The position numbers were made by a program, and so were the translations under genes. This document shows, in pieces, positions 1 through 7,057 of a stretch of DNA of 64,000 nucleotides. The DNA is from Paenibacillus albicereus (GTDB lineage: Bacteria > Bacillota > Bacilli > Paenibacillales > Paenibacillaceae). Numbering within the stretch: the stretch's first letter is position 1; every line of letters starts with the position of its first letter. The stretch covers positions 349,501 to 413,500 of the forward strand of contig NZ_CP051428.1 of assembly GCF_012676905.1 (NCBI RefSeq), given 5' to 3'. The notes under the pieces were generated by a model. The model had not been told where the DNA came from, searched no databases, and saw only the letters and a list, made by a program, of their open reading frames with translations.

Positions 1-1
1 T

Positions 2-1225
2 CTGGCCGAGCTTCATGAGCGGTTGTACGAGGAGCCGCTGCTGAGCCGCGCGGATCGCGAGCTGGTGCGCCGACAAAGCTGGCAGGCGCTGTTCATGGCG
101 ACGGAACGCCGCCTGCAGGCTGAAGGCCAAGACATTCCCAAGCACATATCCCAGTGGTGGGCGCGCGTGCGCGCCGGGGATGGCGCAGGGTATCGGACGC
201 TGAAGGAGCTTTGGGGCCGAGGGGAGGCGCTTGCCTCGGAGGCGCTCCTGCATGCGACGCTGGCTTGGCGGCGATTGGGATGGCTGGACGGGGAGACCAT
301 CAAGCCGATACGCAAGCCGGTTCTGGCGGCGGAGGTTTCGGGCAATCCGCATGCGCTGGATCTGAACCAGCCGGCCGGGCGTCTGTTTTTTCAGGCGCTG
401 CTGTCTGTGTCCTATCCCGGCGAGATAAAGGACGTGCCAGATCGGGCGGCTGAGACGGGACAACCAAGCCGTGGCGCCGATGACTTCGATGCGGATGCAT
501 TAGACACAGAATCAGATCTGAGCCGCGAAGTCTTGCGAAACCTGGATACGTTGGCGGCACGGGAGGTGTACCGGCGCTGGGGCGTGCTTGACGACGACTT
601 TTCCTCTTATGTCCATGTGTTCTATTCCGGCAGGCACCAAGGGCGCTGGGCGCCGCGTGGCGAGGTGTGGACGCTGGCCCAGGTGGAGTCCATGTCGGAG
701 CTTCCTCCTGTGACGGAGCTGTATGTCGTAGAGAATCCCGCCGTCTATGCCTCGCTCATCGAAAGCTCTGCTCCCGTCTATGGAGAGGGTCAGGACGGGC
801 CGCGCAGCGGCGCAGCGCCCATGCTTCTTTGTACGAGCGGCCCTGCCAGCGCCGCCGCGCTGCGTCTACTGGATCTTTATGTCCGCTCGGGACGGCTTCA
901 GGGATCCATTCATTATTCCGGCGACTACGACGGAAAGGGAATCGCCATGGCCAATGTGCTCTGGCGCAGGCATGGGGCATGCTTTTCTCCCTGGCGATTT
1001 GACAGCGAGACCTATGGAACTGCGGTTCAAGGGATGATTGCGGGAGGGCTTTCCTTCTCACTAGAGGAATGCAGACAGCTGATGAAGCTGCGGGCGGAGT
1101 GGCAGCCTGCGCTGAGCGCCAAGCTGCTGGAGGGCAAGCGCAAGCTGTTCCAGGAGGAGCTGCTTCCGCTGTTGGAGGCAGATTGGCGGCAAGCGCAATC
1201 CAAACGAGAAGCGGAGAACCGTTAG
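2..1225 (+). CDS. Wadjet type II-like JetD subunit (DUF2399 Toprim protein, TIGR02679-like), 5' end outside window
   Basis: The frame is open to the window edge, so the start lies upstream; TTG 23 is only the first possible start inside the window. The C-terminal half looks like the DUF2399 Toprim-type domain: a glutamate in VVENPAVY (about residue 237 counted from 23) and the acidic pair in SGDYDGKGIA (D301, D303), the usual metal-binding residues. Family knowledge: proteins of this kind sit at the end of four-gene cassettes (TIGR02677-02680) described as Wadjet type II, where JetD is the nuclease that cuts circular plasmid DNA loaded by an SMC-like complex. The JetA, B and C partners would have to lie upstream, outside the window. 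The spread of base composition is slightly lower in GC than the operon that follows. Assignment to the family is good; the Wadjet role is inferred. Confidence 0.75.
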   Translation: MAELHERLYEEPLLSRADRELVRRQSWQALFMATERRLQAEGQDIPKHISQWWARVRAGDGAGYRTLKELWGRGEALASEALLHATLAWRRLGWLDGETIKPIRKPVLAAEVSGNPHALDLNQPAGRLFFQALLSVSYPGEIKDVPDRAAETGQPSRGADDFDADALDTESDLSREVLRNLDTLAAREVYRRWGVLDDDFSSYVHVFYSGRHQGRWAPRGEVWTLAQVESMSELPPVTELYVVENPAVYASLIESSAPVYGEGQDGPRSGAAPMLLCTSGPASAAALRLLDLYVRSGRLQGSIHYSGDYDGKGIAMANVLWRRHGACFSPWRFDSETYGTAVQGMIAGGLSFSLEECRQLMKLRAEWQPALSAKLLEGKRKLFQEELLPLLEADWRQAQSKREAENR

Positions 1226-1334
1226 AAGCGCCACGCATCCCGCGCATCCTGCAAGCGCGATACAGTGGCAACGACTATTTTAATGTAACAAAATTAGCCG
1301 AACCTTGCCGGACATGCTGCCTAACTGATGCTGA

Positions 1335-1487
1335 TGTCTATTGGCAAGGCGGAGCCTGTTCGTCCATCGCGACCGCCCGCCGTACATCCGCTTTCGCCTG
1401 GAGGAGCGGCTAGTCTATTACAACGAGGAGGATCACGCCCGGACGAGAGAGCTGTACGAGCGGCTTTGCGGAAACATTATCCAATGA
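1335..1487 (+). pseudogene. decayed coding fragment, unidentified
   Basis: This frame reads about 50 residues from a stop at 1332 to TGA 1485, with a protein-like stretch containing HRDRPPYIRFRLEER and LYERLCGNI. There is no start codon with a ribosome binding site. A different frame just upstream (around 1310-1355) reads DADVYWQGGA and could be the same gene before a frameshift. I do not recognise the family. It most likely is the 3' remnant of a gene lost next to the defence cassette. The rest of 1226-1688 holds a terminator and the manC leader. Confidence 0.3.
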
Positions 1488-1527
1488 TTTCAGTATCGGC
1501 TATCCGTTAGAATACAAGAAGAATCAG

Positions 1528-1572
1528 GCCTTCTTCGGGGAACTTCGACCCTCCCTGGAAGAGGCTATTTTT
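1528..1572 (+). terminator. Rho-independent terminator
   Basis: GCCTTCTTC (from 1528) can pair with GAAGAGGC (1558-1565), followed by TATTTTTG. It separates the jetD-like gene and the decayed fragment from the manC operon. Confidence 0.6.
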
Positions 1573-1688
1573 GTGTAATTTTGAAACTTTTATCCTATTT
1601 GGACTAGGACTATAAACCTATTTCTTATTCGTACCGATAAAGACAGAAACAATCACTTTTTTGATTATTTCTTTCAGAGGAGGCCGAC

Positions 1689-3092
1689 ATGAGGCTGATC
1701 CTGCTATCCGGCGGTTCAGGCAAGAGGCTGTGGCCGCTGTCCAACGACCTGCGCTCCAAGCAATTCATCAAGAGCCGGCAGAAGGGCGAGCCCGAGTCTG
1801 CGCCCCCAACGTCCATGATCCAGCGGGTGTGGGAAAAGCTCGGCCGCCACGGCCTTCAGCACCGGTCCGTCATCGCGGCCGGGTTGACGCAGCAGAGCTT
1901 GATTCAGACGCAGCTTGGCGCCTGCGTGCCGCTCGTGCTGGAGCCGGTTCGCCGCGATACGTTCCCGGCGGTCGCTCTCGCGACGCTGCATCTGCGGGCC
2001 GAGGGAGCTGCGGCCGAAGAGATCGCCGTCGTCATGCCGGTCGACGCCGAAGCGGGAGACGGCTTCTATGAGGCGATTCGGGAGCTGGGAGAGCGGATGG
2101 AAGGGGCAGGCTGCGAGATCGGATTGATCGGCAGGCTGCCGACCGAAGCATCGGATAAATACGGGTACCTCTTGCCAGGTGAGGCCATCGGGAAAGAGCC
2201 GCGCATGCGGCAAGTGACGGCATTCATCGAGAAGCCTCCCGCGGTAGAGGCGGAGCGCCTGATTCGGCAAGGCGCTTGGTGGAACTGCGGCGTGTTCGCT
2301 TTCCGGCTCGGCTATGTGGAAGCGCTGCTGCGAGAAGCGGGGCTGCCGGCCTCGTACGAGGAGCTTCTGGACGTTTATGAGCAGCTGGAGCCGATCAGCT
2401 TCGACTATCGCGTCGTCGAGCGGGCGGCTTCGGTCGCGGTGCTGCCCTACGAAGGGCCTTGGAGAGATCTGGGCACCTGGAACGAGTGGACCGAGACGAT
2501 GCCGGGCCAGCTCGTCGGTCCTGGATTGCTCGGACAAGATTGCGACGGCACTCACGTCATCAACGAGCTGCAGATTCCGATCGTGGTCTCCGGCATCCGC
2601 GATGCGGTCGTCGCCGCCAGCCCGGACGGCATCCTCGTGACGGACAAGCGCAGCTCGACCGGACTCAAGGGAATCGTCTCCGAGCTGGACGGGCGGGCTA
2701 TGTATGAGGAGACCTCTTACGGCTGGTATCGCGTCATCGATATGGAACGAACTTCGCTGGGCCATGCCCTCACCAAGCGTCTTCATCTTCGAGCAGGAAG
2801 GGAAATCGCCTCGCATCGCCATCGGCTGCGGGACGAAGTGTGGACATTCTTGTGCGGCGAGGCGGAGATCGTGCTGGACGGACAGGTTTTCCGAGTTGCC
2901 GCGGGCGACTCGGTCCATTTTCGGGCCGGAGCATGGCATGCGGTGCGGGCGCTGGAGCATGTGGACGCGATCGAGGTGCAGTCAGGCAGCGCGGTGAGCG
3001 AGGATGACATCGAGTACGAAACGAGCCGGGGAACGCCATCTCCCCTGTTCGGCGGAAAGCGGGAGGGGGGCAGGCCATGGACGGAAACGTAA
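1689..3092 (+). CDS. manC: mannose-1-phosphate guanylyltransferase (GDP-mannose synthesis), with C-terminal cupin
   Basis: 467 aa, the usual length of type II ManC proteins. The N-terminal nucleotidyltransferase signature GGSGKRLWPLS lies at about residues 8-18 and the FIEKP motif at residues 179-183. The C-terminal third (about residues 370-440) is a cupin with HRHRLRDEVWT and the GDSVHF turn, the phosphomannose isomerase-like module. The enzyme makes GDP-mannose from mannose-1-phosphate and GTP; the cupin may also isomerise fructose-6-phosphate. The ATG follows AGAGGAGGCCGAC. The next gene starts 16 nt before the stop, so GDP-mannose supply is coupled to the glycosyltransferases downstream. 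Confidence 0.9.
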   Translation: MRLILLSGGSGKRLWPLSNDLRSKQFIKSRQKGEPESAPPTSMIQRVWEKLGRHGLQHRSVIAAGLTQQSLIQTQLGACVPLVLEPVRRDTFPAVALATLHLRAEGAAAEEIAVVMPVDAEAGDGFYEAIRELGERMEGAGCEIGLIGRLPTEASDKYGYLLPGEAIGKEPRMRQVTAFIEKPPAVEAERLIRQGAWWNCGVFAFRLGYVEALLREAGLPASYEELLDVYEQLEPISFDYRVVERAASVAVLPYEGPWRDLGTWNEWTETMPGQLVGPGLLGQDCDGTHVINELQIPIVVSGIRDAVVAASPDGILVTDKRSSTGLKGIVSELDGRAMYEETSYGWYRVIDMERTSLGHALTKRLHLRAGREIASHRHRLRDEVWTFLCGEAEIVLDGQVFRVAAGDSVHFRAGAWHAVRALEHVDAIEVQSGSAVSEDDIEYETSRGTPSPLFGGKREGGRPWTET

Positions 3093-5131
3093 GGATCGGA
3101 GACCTTCTGCTGCAGCAAGAGCTCATTACCGAGGAGCAGCTGCAGCAGGCGATCGAGCACCAGCGCCGATACGGCGGGCGGCTGGGCGATATTTTGGCTG
3201 CGCAGGCAGGCATTCCCGCCGCCGACATCGAGCGGTTGACCGAGCGGTCGCGGCAGAAGGGGCGGCTCGGGGAAATGCTCGTCGACGCCGGCGCGATCAT
3301 GCCGGAACAGCTGGAGCGCGCGCTGGAGTTCCAGCAGAAGAGCGGCGGTATCTTAGGGGACATCCTGCTGTCGCTCGGCATGATCGAGCCGGATCGGCTT
3401 TACCGGGAAATCGCGACGCAGCAGCAGATCGGCCGGGTCGGCCTGGAGTTCAGCTTCGAGGACGAGCACAAGCTTCCGGAGGCGCTGGCGCGCCGGCTGA
3501 ACGCCGTCGTCATCAACCGCGATCTCGACCGCTGCCTCGTGGCGGCGGGAGCGCCTCTGGCCCCGGAGCAGCTGCGCGAGCTTGAGGAGCGGCTCGGCAG
3601 CCGGGCGGAGCAAGTGCTGGCGACTCGCGAGGAGATGGAGTTTTTCTACAAGCAGGTGTATACGACCGAGCTCATGCAGGAGAGCACCGAAAAGCTGATG
3701 CAGGAAAACCCGGAGGACTCGGCGCATGTGACCTTCACGAAGCCGCAGCTGGCCGTAGGGGCCCTTGCCCTGATTCTGTTCCTGGCCGGCTTGGCCTGGG
3801 ACTGGCTGACGACGCTCATCGTCGTCAATATCGGCATCCAGCTGCTGTACCTGGTCATGACCGTCTTCAAGTACGGCATCCTCTACTTCGGCTCGAAGGA
3901 AAGCGCGCAGCTGCGCTTCGAGGAGGAGGAGATCGCGGCGATCGACGAGCGGGAGCTTCCGATCTATACGATTCTCGTTCCAATGTACAAGGAGAGCAAT
4001 ATCCTGCCGACGCTCATGCGCAACATCGACGCGATCGACTACCCGAAAGCCAAGCTCGACGTGCGCCTGCTCATCGAGGAGGACGACGTCGAGGCGCAGG
4101 AGCTGCTGAAGGCGATGAATCCGCCTTCGTACTACACGGTGCTGGTCGTTCCGCACAGCCTGCCCAAGACAAAGCCCAAAGCGTGCAACTACGGCCTCAT
4201 CCGCGCCCGCGGAGAGTACGTCGTCATCTACGATGCGGAGGACCGTCCCGACCCGGACCAGCTCAAAAAGGTGTTTCTTGCTTTCAAGCGAAGCCCGGAC
4301 AACGTCTGCTGCGTGCAGGCCAAGCTGAACTACTTCAACAGCGAGCAGAACCTGCTGACGCGCTGGTTCACGCATGAATACAGCATGTGGTTCGAGCTGC
4401 TGCTGCCCGGCGTCATGAAGCTGGACGTCCCGATTCCGCTCGGAGGCACGTCCAACCACTTCAAGACGGGCGTGCTCAAGTCGATCAACGCATGGGATCC
4501 GTACAACGTGACCGAGGACGCCGATCTCGGCGTGCGGCTGTACAAGGAAGGCTACAAGACGGCGATCGTCGACTCCCGCACCTGGGAGGAAGCGACGAGC
4601 CGCGTCGGCAACTGGATCCGCCAGCGCTCCCGCTGGATCAAGGGCTACATGCAGACCTGGCTCGTCCATATGCGGGACCCGCTGCGGCTGTGGCGCGATC
4701 TCGGTCCGCGGGGTTTCCTCGGCTTCCAGGCGATGGTGCTGGCGACGCCGCTGCTGCCGCTGCTCAATCCGATCTTCTGGACGATGCTGCTGCTCTGGTA
4801 TCTGGCCCGCGTCGAGGTGATCCCGCTCTTCTTCCCGGGACCGATCTATTATTTCGCGGCGTTCGAGCTGTTCCTGGGCAACTTCGTTTTCGTCTACAGC
4901 TTCACGGCGGGCATCTACTGGGTGACGCGCGACCTGCACGACAAGGGCAGCCGCGTCTTCTCCTACTCGCTGGTCAAGTACACGCTGCTGGCGCCCGCCT
5001 ACTGGGTGCTCATGAGCATCGCGGCGATGAAAGCGGCCTGGCAGCTGGTCACCAAGCCCTTTTATTGGGAAAAAACGCAGCACGGCCATGCGACGACGGA
5101 TACCCATGCGGGCGTCGACGCTTCGGCCTGA
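3077..5131 (+). CDS. family 2 glycosyltransferase with N-terminal MshEN c-di-GMP-binding domain
   Basis: 684 aa. Residues 5-125 carry repeated MshEN/GSPII_E_N motifs: IGDLLLQQELI, then RLGEMLVDAGAI with LERALEFQ and ILGDILLSLGMI. The latter two are tandem motifs of the kind that bind cyclic di-GMP in MshE-type proteins. A membrane segment follows at about 225-270, then a cytoplasmic GT2 domain with VPMYKE (about 303), the acidic YDAEDRPDPDQ (about 384), TEDADLG (about 480) and the QRSRW substrate motif (about 516), and several C-terminal membrane spans. This is the layout of processive synthases and of bacterial polysaccharide GT2 proteins. It overlaps manC by 16 nt and probably uses GDP-mannose. 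The inference is c-di-GMP-gated polysaccharide synthesis at the membrane. Confidence 0.85.
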   Translation: MDGNVRIGDLLLQQELITEEQLQQAIEHQRRYGGRLGDILAAQAGIPAADIERLTERSRQKGRLGEMLVDAGAIMPEQLERALEFQQKSGGILGDILLSLGMIEPDRLYREIATQQQIGRVGLEFSFEDEHKLPEALARRLNAVVINRDLDRCLVAAGAPLAPEQLRELEERLGSRAEQVLATREEMEFFYKQVYTTELMQESTEKLMQENPEDSAHVTFTKPQLAVGALALILFLAGLAWDWLTTLIVVNIGIQLLYLVMTVFKYGILYFGSKESAQLRFEEEEIAAIDERELPIYTILVPMYKESNILPTLMRNIDAIDYPKAKLDVRLLIEEDDVEAQELLKAMNPPSYYTVLVVPHSLPKTKPKACNYGLIRARGEYVVIYDAEDRPDPDQLKKVFLAFKRSPDNVCCVQAKLNYFNSEQNLLTRWFTHEYSMWFELLLPGVMKLDVPIPLGGTSNHFKTGVLKSINAWDPYNVTEDADLGVRLYKEGYKTAIVDSRTWEEATSRVGNWIRQRSRWIKGYMQTWLVHMRDPLRLWRDLGPRGFLGFQAMVLATPLLPLLNPIFWTMLLLWYLARVEVIPLFFPGPIYYFAAFELFLGNFVFVYSFTAGIYWVTRDLHDKGSRVFSYSLVKYTLLAPAYWVLMSIAAMKAAWQLVTKPFYWEKTQHGHATTDTHAGVDASA

Positions 5132-5155
5132 TCTCACGAGCGGACAGGTGAACTT

Positions 5156-6718
5156 ATGAAATCGCATCGTCTATCTTCCTCCCGAACGGGACTATATGCC
5201 GTCTTCGGCTTCGTGCTGCTGCTCGAATTCGGATTCGGATTCTACCTCGCCGCCGTCTACGGCTTCATGTCGGGCGACGCGTCGAGCCGCGTAGCCAACG
5301 CCTTCTATGTCCTGTACAGCCGCGAGCCCGGCCTGGCGAACATCGGCTTCGTCTGGAATCCGCTGCCGAGCCTCATGGAGCTCGTCGTGCTCGTGTTCTA
5401 TCCGCTCTACAAAGGGCTGGCCGCGCAGGGCATCGCCGCCGTCATCGTCTCGAGCCTTTTCGCCGCGCTGACGGCGGTCCAGCTCGTGCGGGCGGGCGAC
5501 CGATTCGGCCTCCGCCGCAGGCTGAGCGTGCTGCTCGCACTGCTGTACGCCTTCAATCCGTATATCTTCTACTATGGGGCGAACGGCCTCACCGAAGCGA
5601 TCTTCATCTATTTCATCACCATCTGCGTCGTGCAGCTGCTGCTCTGGATGGGGAAGCAGTCGGCAGGGCCGCTCGTGCTGGCGGCCGTCGCGCTGGCGCT
5701 GGCGTTCTGGACCCGGTACGAGACGGTGTTTTTCGGCGCGGCGCTGGCGCTCGCCGTGCTGATCTGGATCGTCCGTGATCGGGAGGAGACGCTCAAGCAC
5801 CGGCTGCAGCAGGCCGAGGGAACATGGACGCTGCTGCTGGCGCCGGTCGTCTACTCCGGCTTGCTGTGGATTTTCTTCAACTGGACGATCATGGGAGATC
5901 CGCTCTACTTCCTCACCTCGGACTATGGCAATCTGGGCCAGGCCGAGCTGCTCCAGGACGAGAAATTCCAGCGCCTGATCGGCAATCCATGGAATACGCT
6001 GCTGTTCGTCGGAGAGCGGACCGCCTACTTCAGCCTGCCTCTGCTCGCGATCCTGCTCATCCGGCTCTATGAGGGCAGGCTGCTGCGGCGAGACGTGCTG
6101 CTCCTGCTGCTGCTGGCGCTGAGCATTCCGGCCATGCAGTTCATTCTTCTGCTGCGGGGCGGCACGGCCGCCTGGATCCGCTACTATATGTACGTCTTCC
6201 CGATCGCGGCGGCCTGGATGCCGTACGAGATCAGCCGCCTGCGGCATCGGCGCACAGGCGTCGCGCTGCTGCTCGTATCGCTCGCGGGCAGCGGCTATGT
6301 CATGCTCGGCATGATGAACGACCCGACGATCGCTTCCGACGAGTACGAGGCGTTCCGGCAGAACAAGCTTTACGCCGAGCAGCAGGCCGGAAAGCAGATG
6401 ACGGACGTGATCGACCGCGAGCTTCCGGGCCGGACGATCCTGACCGACTCGTTCAGCAGCTTCCGGATCGTCATGGGCAGCGACAGCCCTCGCCAGTTCC
6501 TCATCACCAGCGACAGCGAATTCGCGGACGCGCTGGAGGCGCCGGCGGAGCATGGCGTCGAGTACGTGCTGGTGCCCAATCCGCAGGCGGTGCTCTCGCT
6601 GGACGAAGTGAACAAGAAGTACCCTTCCCTCTATGAGCAGGGAGCGGACTGGGCGGAGCTGTACCGCCAGGCCGGCGAATATTGGAAGCTGTACAAGGTC
6701 AAGCCGGAGACGGAATGA
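5156..6718 (+). CDS. GT-C type membrane glycosyltransferase (ArnT/PMT-like)
   Basis: 520 aa with about ten hydrophobic spans in the first 380 residues and a soluble C-terminal tail of about 130 residues, the general plan of lipid-linked sugar transferases of the GT39/GT83 group. An early extracytoplasmic loop contains GDASSRV, where such enzymes keep their catalytic acidic residue, and a later loop contains FNPYIFYYGANGLTEA. It starts 24 nt after the GT2 gene and is the last gene of the manC operon before two strong terminators. The likely role is transfer of mannose (or a related sugar) from a polyprenyl phosphate outside the membrane. The acceptor is unknown; the family call rests on topology more than motifs. 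Confidence 0.65.
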   Translation: MKSHRLSSSRTGLYAVFGFVLLLEFGFGFYLAAVYGFMSGDASSRVANAFYVLYSREPGLANIGFVWNPLPSLMELVVLVFYPLYKGLAAQGIAAVIVSSLFAALTAVQLVRAGDRFGLRRRLSVLLALLYAFNPYIFYYGANGLTEAIFIYFITICVVQLLLWMGKQSAGPLVLAAVALALAFWTRYETVFFGAALALAVLIWIVRDREETLKHRLQQAEGTWTLLLAPVVYSGLLWIFFNWTIMGDPLYFLTSDYGNLGQAELLQDEKFQRLIGNPWNTLLFVGERTAYFSLPLLAILLIRLYEGRLLRRDVLLLLLLALSIPAMQFILLLRGGTAAWIRYYMYVFPIAAAWMPYEISRLRHRRTGVALLLVSLAGSGYVMLGMMNDPTIASDEYEAFRQNKLYAEQQAGKQMTDVIDRELPGRTILTDSFSSFRIVMGSDSPRQFLITSDSEFADALEAPAEHGVEYVLVPNPQAVLSLDEVNKKYPSLYEQGADWAELYRQAGEYWKLYKVKPETE

Positions 6719-6748
6719 CCGCTGCTCCAGCGAGCGGACCGACGCTGG

Positions 6749-6796
6749 ACGCCGGAAGCCGATCTCATCGGGGAGATCGGCTTCCGGCGTTTTTTT
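6749..6796 (+). terminator. strong Rho-independent terminator
   Basis: A perfect 18-bp stem (6749-6766 with 6773-6790), six-base loop, then a run of T. It ends the manC operon. Confidence 0.95.
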
Positions 6797-6856
6797 CTCC
6801 CTCGCCGGTCCCTGGCGCCGCCGCAATCCCGCAAGCCCCGCGCTGCCGTCCCCGCA

Positions 6857-6899
6857 AAGCCGCAAACCCGCAAAGCCGCGCGGGCTTGCGGCTTTTTTT
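6857..6899 (+). terminator. second Rho-independent terminator
   Basis: A 15-bp stem with one mismatch (6857-6871 with 6880-6894 approximately) and a seven-T tail, about 60 bp after the first terminator. The double stop insulates the RiPP operon from the operon upstream. Confidence 0.9.
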
Positions 6900-6947
6900 C
6901 GGTTCTTTTCCGCAAGCGGTTTGTGGAATGACGAAGCCTCGTTTTCG

Positions 6948-6976
6948 GTGTGAATGGGAAAAAGATCGCTTATAGT
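6948..6976 (+). promoter_or_regulatory. possible sigma-A promoter of the RiPP operon
   Basis: A good -10 box TATAGT lies at 6971-6976; the hexamer 17 nt upstream (GTGTGA) is a poor -35 box, so the promoter may need an activator. It sits between the twin terminators and the first RiPP gene, leaving a leader of about 75 nt. Confidence 0.35.
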
Positions 6977-7057
6977 GAAAACAAGGGAAACAACGAGAGC
7001 ACGAACCGGACGAGGGCAACGAAAGAGAAGAGACGACGAGGGCGAGGAGGAGACGGC

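Noticed and set aside
6950-7057. Longer start for the RRE accessory protein
   Set aside because: The added 36 residues are Lys/Arg/Asn-rich promoter-leader DNA without a ribosome site; ATG 7058 follows GAGGAGGAGACGG.
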